From: Thiomonas sp.
Lineage (GTDB): Bacteria > Pseudomonadota > Gammaproteobacteria > Burkholderiales > Burkholderiaceae_C
Length of the DNA: 8,338 nt
Assembly (NCBI GenBank): GCA_027451915.1
Contig: DAIDHU010000083.1
Location: 1-8,338, forward strand
Reading direction: 5' to 3'
The first letter of the stretch is position 1; every line of letters begins with the position of its first letter. The notes below the pieces were generated by a model that did no database searches, was not told the DNA's origin, and saw nothing but the letters and a program-made list of their open reading frames with translations. Positions 1 to 5,525 of this stretch are shown in pieces. The position numbers and the translations under genes were made by a program.

Positions 1-393
1 GGCCTGCGCGACCTGTGCCAGCGCATCCACACCGCGTACCAGGGGCATGACGTGGCGCGCCTGACCACCGAGATGTACCTGTCGAGCCTGCAGCCGGCGA
101 TGACCCCCACCGAGGCCTATGCGCGCATGGCCCACCGCGACATCGAGCGCGTGGCCATCGACGAACTCGAGGGGCGTATCACCACGGCCCTGCTGACCCC
201 GTACCCGCCGGGTATTCCGCTACTGATTCCGGGCGAGCGTTTCAATGCGAAGATCGTGCGTTATCTGCAGTTCGCACGCGACTTCAATCGCCAGTTCCCC
301 GGTTTCGCCACCGATATTCACGGGCTGGTCGAGGAGGAAGACGGCGACGGGCGCAAGCGCTATTGCATCGACTGCGTGCGCACCCCGCGGTGA
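1..393 (+). CDS. Orn/Lys/Arg decarboxylase, C-terminal part (5' end outside window)
   Basis: The reading frame is open from base 1 and ends at TGA 391-393, giving 130 residues with no start in the window; the GTG at 52 is an internal valine. The protein resembles the C-terminal domain of PLP-dependent fold-type I amino acid decarboxylases (the family of biodegradative arginine, lysine and ornithine decarboxylases). The hallmark is TPYPPGIPLLIPGERF, about residues 66-81, followed by a helix ending FPGFATDIHGL and a short Asp/Glu/Gly-rich turn before the final strand. These enzymes decarboxylate basic amino acids to polyamines (agmatine, cadaverine or putrescine), often for acid resistance or polyamine supply. 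The catalytic PLP lysine and substrate-specificity residues lie upstream of the window, so I cannot say which amino acid is used. The next gene begins 248 bases downstream and appears functionally unrelated, so this is probably the last gene of its transcript. Confidence 0.88.
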   Translation, partial: GLRDLCQRIHTAYQGHDVARLTTEMYLSSLQPAMTPTEAYARMAHRDIERVAIDELEGRITTALLTPYPPGIPLLIPGERFNAKIVRYLQFARDFNRQFPGFATDIHGLVEEEDGDGRKRYCIDCVRTPR

Positions 394-400
394 CAGCTCG

Positions 401-445
401 CGCGCCCGGAGTCGGCGGGGCGCGATGCGCCGGAGTGAATCCGGC
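401..445 (+). terminator. Possible terminator hairpins after the decarboxylase gene
   Basis: Two consecutive inverted repeats start 8 bases after the decarboxylase stop. CGCGCCC (401-407) pairs with GGGCGCG (418-424) around a 10-base loop. GCCGGA (429-434) pairs with TCCGGC (440-445) around GTGAA. Neither is followed by a proper T-run (the second is followed by ATGAGTTT), so intrinsic termination is only a possibility. Confidence 0.3.
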
Positions 446-475
446 ATGAGTTTCCGGTTTCATCGGGAAATGCGC

Positions 476-505
476 TGAATAGTTCGGGAATATTTTCCCT
501 ATATT
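476..505 (+). promoter_or_regulatory. Weak candidate promoter for the propeller lipoprotein
   Basis: The most AT-rich stretch left of 4200 lies here. It contains a TATATT box at 500-505, matching five of six bases of the sigma-70 -10 consensus. The -35 side is poor: TGAATA at 476-481 with an 18-base spacer. GGGAATATTTTCCC, an inverted repeat, lies between them at 486-499. A start near 512 would give a leader of about 130 bases. The call rests on the -10 match and base composition only. Confidence 0.2.
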
Positions 506-515
506 GGCCCTCCAT

Positions 516-616
516 ATCGCAAAAAACCTGCGATTGCCCGCTGCCCCCATCGACCCGCCATCCCGGCCGGGTCGATGACCCACGGATTCGTGGGGCCGCC
601 TCGGGCGATCCGTGGG
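516..616 (+). promoter_or_regulatory. Structured leader with mutually exclusive hairpins
   Basis: Several inverted repeats precede the lipoprotein gene. ATCGCA/TGCGAT pairs 516-521 with 529-534. A 9-base stem CATCGACCC/GGGTCGATG pairs 548-556 with 569-577. CCCACG (579-584) can pair locally with CGTGGG (589-594) around the loop GATT. The longer CCCACGGAT (579-587) is also an exact complement of ATCCGTGGG (608-616), so two alternative structures compete for the same arm. The distal arm ends 15 bases before the Shine-Dalgarno. This could be a translational or transcriptional control element, but I recognise no known riboswitch family, and no ligand can be proposed. Confidence 0.35.
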
Positions 617-641
617 GAGCGAGCGGCTTGGGGGAGCGCAG

Positions 642-2783
642 ATGGCGAAATTCGTCTCGATCGCGGGCCGTGGCGGATGGCCGCGGCTGCTGGAGGGGCT
701 GGCCCCTGTGTGGGCTCTGATGCTGGCCCTTGCGCTGGGGGGCTGCAACTGCGGCTGTGGCTCCAGCGGCGGCAGCGGCTCGGCCTCGGCGGCCGGCTAC
801 ACCATCGGTGGCACGCTCAGCGGCCTGGCCGCGGGGCAGAGCCTGACCCTGCTGGACAACGGCACGGACTCGCTGGCGCTGCTGGCGAACGGAGCCTTCA
901 GCTTCGCCACGCCCATCGCGCAGGGGGGAGCCTATTCGATCACGGTGGGTAGTCAGCCCGTCGGGCAGACCTGCACCCTGAGCAACGCCAGCGGCAGCGG
1001 GCTGAGCGCCGACGTGAGCAATATCAGCGTGGTGTGCCAGAACAGCGCATTCACCGTGGGTGGCACGCTCAGCGGCCTGGCCAGCGGGGCGCAGCTCACG
1101 CTGCAAGACAACGGGGGCCCGGCGCTGACCCTCGGGGCCAATGGCAGCTTCACCTTCGCGCAACTGCTCGCGCCCGACTCCAACTACCTGGTCACGGTGA
1201 GCAGCCAGCCCCTCAACGGGCAGCCCTGCAGCGTCAATCGGGGCGTGGGCTACGCGATCACCAGCAACGTGAGCGACGTGGCGGTGGTGTGCCAGTTGCC
1301 GGGATACACCGTGGGCGGCACGCTCAGCGGCCTGAGCAGCGGCAGCTCGGTGACCCTGACGGACAACGGGGGCGATGCGCTGACCCTGACGGGCAACGGG
1401 GCCTTCAGCTTTGGCTCCAAGGTCGCCAGCGGCGCCTCGTATACCATCCGGGTGCAGACCCAGCCGACGGGGCAGGTGTGCACCGTCAGCGCCGGCACGG
1501 GGACCTCGGCCACGCCCGATACCAGCACCGTCGCCTGCACGGCCACCACCTACACCGTGAGCGGAACCCTCAGCGGGCTGGCCAGCGGCCAGCAGCTCAC
1601 CCTGCTGGACAACGAGGGCGACCCGCTGACCCTGACGGGCAATGGCAGCTTCACCTTCCCCACGCCGGTGGCCGCCGGCAGCGCCTACATGGTCACGGTG
1701 GGAACCCAGCCCTCGGCCCAGAGCTGCGAGGTCACGGCGGGCGCGGGCTCCGCGGTCCAGGCCAATGTGAGCGGCGTCAGCGTGCTCTGCCAGGCCATCG
1801 ATCACCTGTACGCGGTGGACTACTACGGCAACCAGGTGCTGGAGTACGGCATCGGCATCGGCGGCGAGCTCACGCCCCTGAGCCCCGCGAGCGTTCCCAC
1901 CCAGGTCCAGCCCACCTTCATCGTCACGGATCCTGTCGCCTACTATGCCTATGTCGCCAATGCCCAGAGCGGCACGATCTCGCAGTACGCGATCACCAGC
2001 AACGGCACCCTCACGCCCCTGAGCCCGTCGGCCGTGACCACGGTCACCAATCCCGATTACCTTTCCATCGACCCGCAGGGACGCTACCTGTATGCCTCGG
2101 GGACCAGCAGCGCCGACATCGCCGAGTACGCCATCGGCAGCAACGGGACACTGACTCCGATGTCGCCCGCGGCCTTCACCACCTCCGGCGTGGACGAAGT
2201 GATCGGTATCTCGCCCACGGGCGGCAACCTGTATGCGGCCGACAGCACGAACAGCGTCATGTACCAGTTCAGCATCGGCAGCGGCGGCCTGCTCGGTCTC
2301 ATGACGCCGGCCAGCGTCGGTGGAGTCGGCATCCTTCCCGGGGATGTCGAGGTCGATCCGACGGACCGCTATGTCTACACGGCCAATCAGCACAGCGGGG
2401 ACATTACCGCCTATGCGGTCGGCAGCGGTGGGGCGCTCAGTGTCATGCCCTCGTCGCCGGTGGCCACGGCGAGCACCCCGACGGCCCTCGTCATCGATTC
2501 CACGGGCCGCCGCCTGTACGTCGCCTGCCGGGGCGCGAACGAAATCCAGGAGTTCGCGATCGGCGGCGCAGGGGTGCTGAGCCCGCTGAGCTTCCCGGCG
2601 GTCGCGACCCTGGCCCAGCCCGTGGGCATGGTCATCGATCCTACAGGGAGCTATCTCTATGCGGCGGACTATTACGGCCAGGCCATTTCCGAGTACAGCA
2701 TCGGCAGCGGCGGCGGGCTCAGTCCCCTGCCCACGCCCAGCGTGGCGGCCGGCTCCTATCCCGTCTCCCTGGCCGTGAAATGA
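642..2783 (+). CDS. Predicted lipoprotein: four cysteine-paired repeats plus seven-bladed beta-propeller
   Basis: The chosen start is ATG 642, with GGGGAG at 631-636 five bases upstream; an in-frame GTG at 612 has no such site and lies in a hairpin arm. The product is 713 residues. It begins with a basic segment, a hydrophobic stretch APVWALMLALALGG and a lipobox LGGC with Cys35 as the predicted lipidated residue. Asn at +2 argues against the inner-membrane retention signal, so an outer-membrane location is likely. A Cys/Gly/Ser linker (CNCGCGSSGGSG) follows. Residues 53-385 are four tandem repeats of 84, 85, 82 and 82 residues, each starting YTxGGTLSGL or similar, with a central LTLxDNxG and two conserved cysteines (QxC and VxC). 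Residues 386-713 are seven ~47-residue repeats with YLYAAD-like, IxEYxIGSxGxLxPLSP and VxIDPTG elements, as in the YncE/lactonase-like propeller superfamily. Lactonase activity is not supported; a ligand-binding or cell-surface role is plausible. The gene appears monocistronic. Confidence 0.87.
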   Translation: MAKFVSIAGRGGWPRLLEGLAPVWALMLALALGGCNCGCGSSGGSGSASAAGYTIGGTLSGLAAGQSLTLLDNGTDSLALLANGAFSFATPIAQGGAYSITVGSQPVGQTCTLSNASGSGLSADVSNISVVCQNSAFTVGGTLSGLASGAQLTLQDNGGPALTLGANGSFTFAQLLAPDSNYLVTVSSQPLNGQPCSVNRGVGYAITSNVSDVAVVCQLPGYTVGGTLSGLSSGSSVTLTDNGGDALTLTGNGAFSFGSKVASGASYTIRVQTQPTGQVCTVSAGTGTSATPDTSTVACTATTYTVSGTLSGLASGQQLTLLDNEGDPLTLTGNGSFTFPTPVAAGSAYMVTVGTQPSAQSCEVTAGAGSAVQANVSGVSVLCQAIDHLYAVDYYGNQVLEYGIGIGGELTPLSPASVPTQVQPTFIVTDPVAYYAYVANAQSGTISQYAITSNGTLTPLSPSAVTTVTNPDYLSIDPQGRYLYASGTSSADIAEYAIGSNGTLTPMSPAAFTTSGVDEVIGISPTGGNLYAADSTNSVMYQFSIGSGGLLGLMTPASVGGVGILPGDVEVDPTDRYVYTANQHSGDITAYAVGSGGALSVMPSSPVATASTPTALVIDSTGRRLYVACRGANEIQEFAIGGAGVLSPLSFPAVATLAQPVGMVIDPTGSYLYAADYYGQAISEYSIGSGGGLSPLPTPSVAAGSYPVSLAVK
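798..1796 (+). repeat. Four tandem ~250-bp coding repeats in the lipoprotein gene
   Basis: Units are 798-1049, 1050-1304, 1305-1550 and 1551-1796. They are diverged at DNA level, but the first three share the identical 18-mer GGCACGCTCAGCGGCCTG at 810-827, 1062-1079 and 1317-1334; the fourth is altered there. Unit lengths are multiples of three (84, 85, 82 and 82 codons), so gain or loss of a unit would keep the frame. Each unit encodes two conserved cysteines about 20-25 residues apart, possibly a disulphide within each repeat. Confidence 0.85.
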
Positions 2784-2803
2784 CGGGGGGAGGGGTGCCT
2801 CGA

Positions 2804-2820
2804 CGCCCCCGCAGGGGGCG
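2804..2820. terminator. GC-rich hairpin between convergent genes
   Basis: CGCCCCC (2804-2810) and GGGGGCG (2814-2820) form a 7-base all-GC stem around GCA. It lies between the lipoprotein stop at 2783 and the DUF3106-like stop at 2832, where a bidirectional terminator would be expected. A competing stem pairs GGGGTG (2792-2797) with CGCCCC (2804-2809), with one G-T pair. There is no T-run on either side, so classic intrinsic termination is doubtful. Confidence 0.4.
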
Positions 2821-2831
2821 CCGCGCAGGGA

Positions 2832-3089
2832 TCAGCGCCGCTGGCGCCGGTACTGCTCGAACAGTCGTTGCTGTTGCTGCGGAGACAGGCGGCGATAGCG
2901 TTGCTGCTCGCGCAGGATGTCCTGCCGGCGTTGCGGGGGCAGGCGCTCCCAGCGTTGCACGCGCTGCTGCCAGTGCGGGCCGCCGGGGCGGCCGCGGGGC
3001 ACCTGGGCCTGCGCCAGCGTGCCCAGGCAGGCCAGCGCCGCCAATACCGCGCCGAGCAACGCCCGGCGCAGCTCAGGCCGCGCCGCCAT
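2832..3089 (-). CDS. Small secreted DUF3106-like protein
   Basis: The product is 85 residues. A longer in-frame ORF exists to 3161, but ATG 3089 is preferred. It is preceded by GGAGG (3096-3100 on this strand) with a six-base spacer, and the protein then begins with a good signal peptide: basic MAARPELRR, a hydrophobic stretch to about residue 25, and an AQA-type cleavage site after Ala28. The ~57-residue mature part is rich in Gln and Arg and contains WQQRVQRWERLPPQRRQDIL and a second LSPQQQQRLFEQY segment. That double 'W..L....R' and 'L(S/P)P..Q..L' pattern is typical of DUF3106 proteins, which often accompany sigma/anti-sigma pairs in beta- and gammaproteobacteria. A periplasmic role in sensing is an inference from the neighbours and from vaguely similar LTxxQ-type stress proteins; no biochemical function is known to me. 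Its start overlaps the anti-sigma gene by 17 bases, implying translational coupling. Confidence 0.8.
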   Translation of the reverse strand: MAARPELRRALLGAVLAALACLGTLAQAQVPRGRPGGPHWQQRVQRWERLPPQRRQDILREQQRYRRLSPQQQQRLFEQYRRQRR

Positions 3090-3534
3090 GGCTATCCTCC
3101 GTGCCCAGGGCCTGCGGGTGCGAGGCCAGCCACTCATAGAAATCCAGGTTCTGCACGGCATCGGCGACCTGCGGGCTGGACTGCACGGCCGAGCGGGCCG
3201 ACGTGCCGCCTGCCGAGGCGTGCAGCAGCGTGGGCAGCAGCCCGAAACTCAGGCCGGCCAGGCCCGCGGCGACCATGCCGGTGGCCAGCACGCGCCCCCA
3301 GCGCAGGCGCCGGCCCTGCGCGCCGCGCCGCGCCGCCAGGCGCCCGAGCCCCTGCAGGGACTGCGCCAGATCGCGTCCGTAGCGGGCATGGCTTGCCAGC
3401 ACCGGGTCGGCGGCCATGGCCTGCTCGAAGCGCCGTGACTCGTCCGCGTCCAGGCAGCCGGCACGCCAGCGATCCGCCAAGGCGCGCGGATCGACGCCCG
3501 CCGATTCGATTTCCGAGATGTGTTCAGAATGCAT
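3073..3534 (-). CDS. Putative single-pass membrane anti-sigma factor
   Basis: The 153-residue protein has an N-terminal cytoplasmic region (DRWRAGCLDADESRRFEQAM, residues 21-40) that looks like the 'W..G.L...E...FE..L..D' start of anti-sigma domains. One transmembrane segment is predicted at about residues 81-104 (VLATGMVAAGLAGLSFGLLP), preceded by an Arg-rich stretch that fits a cytoplasmic N-terminus. The periplasmic tail ends with QNLDFYEWLASHP (residues 128-140), a motif I associate with proteins encoded next to such sigma factors. The classic zinc-binding HxxxCxxC is absent; only one cysteine (Cys27) occurs. The gene overlaps the sigma-factor gene by 11 bases and the DUF3106-like gene by 17 bases, the arrangement expected for a sigma/anti-sigma pair. 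Binding to the sigma factor is inferred from synteny and topology. Only a distant G-run, about 10 bases away, lies upstream of ATG 3534, so translation may depend on coupling. Confidence 0.75.
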   Translation of the reverse strand: MHSEHISEIESAGVDPRALADRWRAGCLDADESRRFEQAMAADPVLASHARYGRDLAQSLQGLGRLAARRGAQGRRLRWGRVLATGMVAAGLAGLSFGLLPTLLHASAGGTSARSAVQSSPQVADAVQNLDFYEWLASHPQALGTEDSHGGAA

Positions 3535-4150
3535 GGTGTTCGGGCCCCCCCGTTGCCGGATTATCGTCCCGCAGCCACTCGCGCAGGCGAGTGAGGGCGC
3601 GCAGGTGGTGGGTTTTCACGCTGCCTTCGCTGATGCTCATGGCACGCGCGGTGTCGGCGATGGTCATGTCTTCCAGCTCGCGCAGCAGGAATACCTGGCG
3701 CTGACGCGAGCTCAGGCGGGCCAGTGCGTCGGCGATGCGCCCGGCCTGCTGCAGGCTGCCCAGGCGTTGCTCGGGCCCCGGCGCCTCGTCGGCCAGGGAT
3801 TCCCAACCGGGCGCCTCGCCGTCGGCATCCTCGTCGCTGGCGAAAAAGAAGTCGAACATGCGTTCGACCTTGCGCCGGCGATGCCAGTCGGTGATGCGGT
3901 TGCGCAGGATGCCGTAGAACAGGGGCGCCCATTCGGCTTGCGGCTTGTCCGCATAGCGCGTGACCAGGCGCTCCAGGCTGTCCTGCACCAGGTCGGCGGC
4001 CACATGGCTGTTGCCGGCGGTCTCCAGCAGCGCCAGGCGCATGGCGCGTGGGCGCACCTCGAGGCAGAAGCCCTCCAGCGCGGGACGGGCGGTCACGGAC
4101 GGAACGTGGTCGGCTCGGACATGCGTTGGAGCATAGGCGGTCAGGGACAT
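3524..4150 (-). CDS. Sigma-70 family (ECF-like) RNA polymerase sigma factor
   Basis: The 208-residue protein has the two-domain plan of group IV sigma factors. Region 2 spans about residues 30-95, with DLVQDSLERLV (53-63) and the -10-recognition helix ILRNRITDWHRRRK (81-94). An acidic linker follows (about 100-128: DEDADGEAP). Region 4 is about residues 139-193, with LSSRQRQVFLLRELEDMT and the helix-turn-helix TIADTARAMSISEGSVKTHHLRALTRL (163-189) for -35 contact. It would direct polymerase to a small regulon, held in check by the membrane protein encoded downstream. ATG 4150 is the longest available start, but no convincing Shine-Dalgarno precedes it, so the N-terminal ~20 residues are uncertain. 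A downstream start would have to be before residue 28 to keep region 2. The gene is transcribed divergently from dapC, with 164 bases between the two start codons; I see no obvious copy of its own promoter motif. Confidence 0.9.
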   Translation of the reverse strand: MSLTAYAPTHVRADHVPSVTARPALEGFCLEVRPRAMRLALLETAGNSHVAADLVQDSLERLVTRYADKPQAEWAPLFYGILRNRITDWHRRRKVERMFDFFFASDEDADGEAPGWESLADEAPGPEQRLGSLQQAGRIADALARLSSRQRQVFLLRELEDMTIADTARAMSISEGSVKTHHLRALTRLREWLRDDNPATGGPEHHAF

Positions 4151-4227
4151 GGGCGGTAGCGGCGTGGCGCCGGTGACTGTGCCGTACGTGGCGATAACGC
4201 CGCGGCCCCGGGATTGCGCGACAGCGC

Positions 4228-4285
4228 AGGAGTAATAATGTGTAACGAAGCGGGAATCCGCGCGCGTGCGCGGACCCCTTCCTAG
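4228..4285 (+). promoter_or_regulatory. Short upstream ORF with strong Shine-Dalgarno ahead of dapC
   Basis: AGGAG (4228-4232) sits five bases before ATG 4238, the best ribosome-binding site in this intergenic region. It opens a 15-codon frame, MCNEAGIRARARTPS, ending at TAG 4283-4285. It contains three arginine and no lysine codons, so it does not look like a lysine attenuator. A GC palindrome lies inside it. If transcription starts at the TAGAAT box, whose first three bases are its stop codon, the ORF is never transcribed with dapC and would be incidental. Confidence 0.3.
4257..4274. promoter_or_regulatory. Perfect palindrome upstream of dapC
   Basis: TCCGCGC (4257-4263) and GCGCGGA (4268-4274) form a 7-base inverted repeat around GCGT. 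It lies just before the candidate -10 box at 4283, overlapping the -35 and spacer position. It could be an operator for a dimeric regulator or an RNA hairpin. No specific regulator can be named, and palindromic GC runs also arise by chance in such GC-rich DNA. Confidence 0.35.
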
Positions 4286-4288
4286 AAT
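4283..4288 (+). promoter_or_regulatory. Candidate -10 box of the dapC promoter
   Basis: TAGAAT matches five of six bases of the sigma-70 -10 consensus (TATAAT). At the expected distance upstream (about 4260-4265) there is only GC sequence with no -35 match. Transcription would begin near 4295, leaving zero to about 20 leader bases before the candidate start codons TTG 4297 and GTG 4315. Confidence 0.4.
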
Positions 4289-4314
4289 GCAGGGTTTTGA
4301 TCTCCGCCCACACC

Positions 4315-5502
4315 GTGAACCCGCTGCTCGATCGACTCCGCCCCTATCCCTTCGAAAGACTGCGGGAACTCACGCGTGACCTGCGCCCCAACCCCGCGCT
4401 GCGACCGATCAGCCTGGGCATCGGCGAGCCACGCCACCCCACGCCGGCCTTCATACGCCAGGCCCTGGTCGATCATCTGGACGGGCTGGCGGTGTATCCG
4501 TCCACGCTGGGCAGCCTGGAGCTGCGCCAGGCCTGCGCGAACTGGGCGCGGCGCCGCCACGGCGTGGAGCTCGACCCGGCCACGCAGCTGATCCCGGTCA
4601 ACGGCTCGCGCGAGGCCCTGTTCGCCCTGGCGCAGACGGTGGTCGACCCCGGGCGCCCCGGCGCGCTGGTGCTCAGCCCGAATCCCTTCTATCAGATCTA
4701 CGAGGGCGCGGCGCTGCTGGCCGGCGCCGACTGCCGCTTCGTGCCCGCGGACCCGGCACGCAACTTCGGGCTGGACTGGGACGCCGTGACCGAGGAGCAA
4801 TGGAGGCGCACCCAGCTGGTGTACGTGTGCACCCCCGGCAACCCCACCGGCGCGGTCATGGGCCTGGCGGAGTGGAGGCGCCTGTTCGAGTTGTCGGACC
4901 GGCACGGATTCGTCATCGCCAGCGACGAGTGCTACGGCGAGATCTGGTTCGGGGACCATCCGCCCCTGGGCGGCCTGCAGGCGGCGCGCGAGCTGGGACG
5001 CCACGACCTGCGCAACCTGGTCATGCTCAGCTCCCTGTCCAAGCGCTCGAACGTGCCGGGCCTGCGCTCGGGCTTCGTCGCCGGCGACGCGCGGGTGCTG
5101 AAGTCCTTCCTGCTCTACCGCACCTACCATGGAAGCGCCATGGGGCCGGCGGTGCAGCAGGCCAGCATCGCGGCGTGGAACGACGAGCAGCATGTGGAGG
5201 ACAACCGGCGCCTGTACCGCGAGAAATTCGCGCGCGTGCTGCCCATCCTGCAGCCGGTGCTGGACGTCTCGCTGCCCGACGCGGCCTTCTACCTCTGGGC
5301 GCGAACCCCCGGCGACGACGTCGCCTTCGCCCGCGGCCTGCTCGAAAACTACAATTGCACGGTTTTGCCGGGAAGCCTGCTGGCGCGCGAGCAGGACGGG
5401 CGCAATCCCGGCGCCGGCCGCGTGCGCCTGGCGCTGGTGGCCGGAGTCGACGAATGTGTCGAAGCGGCCGAACGCATCGCGGCGTACGCACGCGGTCTCT
5501 GA
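4315..5502 (+). CDS. dapC: Succinyldiaminopimelate transaminase
   Basis: DapC transfers an amino group from glutamate to N-succinyl-2-amino-6-ketopimelate, giving N-succinyl-LL-diaminopimelate in the succinylase branch of lysine and diaminopimelate synthesis; it is cytosolic and PLP-dependent. The sequence is a fold-type I (class I/II) aminotransferase. With GTG 4315 as residue 1, the landmarks are NPTG (176-179), SDECYGE with the PLP-ring Asp204 and Tyr207, SLSKRSN with the Schiff-base Lys243, and a C-terminal substrate-carboxylate arginine near 371 (GRVRLAL). GTG 4315 gives 395 residues beginning MNPLLDRLRPYPFERL, which agrees with the family's usual MNPxLxxLxPYPFE start. A TTG at 4297 would add six residues (MISAHT) and has AGGG only two bases before it. 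Neither start has a good Shine-Dalgarno. dapD follows after 23 bases, supporting a shared operon and the DapC assignment over other aminotransferases. Confidence 0.92.
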   Translation: MNPLLDRLRPYPFERLRELTRDLRPNPALRPISLGIGEPRHPTPAFIRQALVDHLDGLAVYPSTLGSLELRQACANWARRRHGVELDPATQLIPVNGSREALFALAQTVVDPGRPGALVLSPNPFYQIYEGAALLAGADCRFVPADPARNFGLDWDAVTEEQWRRTQLVYVCTPGNPTGAVMGLAEWRRLFELSDRHGFVIASDECYGEIWFGDHPPLGGLQAARELGRHDLRNLVMLSSLSKRSNVPGLRSGFVAGDARVLKSFLLYRTYHGSAMGPAVQQASIAAWNDEQHVEDNRRLYREKFARVLPILQPVLDVSLPDAAFYLWARTPGDDVAFARGLLENYNCTVLPGSLLAREQDGRNPGAGRVRLALVAGVDECVEAAERIAAYARGL

Positions 5503-5525
5503 TCCACGAAACCAAGCAACCATCC

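Noticed and set aside
360..2393. 677-codon minus-strand open frame antisense to the lipoprotein gene
   Set aside because: Its translation is a low-complexity Ala/Gly/Arg/His-rich string with no recognisable domain, and it follows the repeats of the sense gene. Long antisense frames are expected in high-GC DNA with strong third-position GC bias.
1034..3139. 701-codon + strand frame overlapping the lipoprotein gene and the downstream convergent region
   Set aside because: It is rich in Gln/Arg/His/Pro, echoes the sense-gene repeats out of frame, and runs through the 3' end of a well-supported minus-strand gene.
3090..3161. Longer start for the DUF3106-like protein, adding 24 residues
   Set aside because: The extra residues would put an Arg/Trp/Pro-rich segment in front of a good signal peptide, whereas ATG 3089 has GGAGG six bases upstream.
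4215..4228. TGCGC-GACA-GCGCA hairpin as a terminator or operator
   Set aside because: The stem is only five bases, there is no T-run, and it is common by chance at this base composition.
4151..4260. Minus-strand promoter for the sigma-factor gene
   Set aside because: ACATTATTACT-like sequence occurs (about 4230-4240 on the complement), but no spaced pair of -35 and -10 elements could be defended, so no feature is called.
4228..4314. Lysine riboswitch controlling dapC
   Set aside because: The available leader is far too short, and none of the long multi-helix structure expected of the lysine riboswitch is present.
4282..5523. 413-codon minus-strand frame across dapC
   Set aside because: It is a compositional shadow of dapC with no family resemblance. 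The dapC frame has all the aminotransferase motifs.
4800..5525. Upstream extension of the dapD frame to give a 515-residue protein
   Set aside because: The extension is an out-of-frame reading of dapC, which is strongly supported in its own frame. The family start of DapD is at ATG 5526 and gives the normal length.
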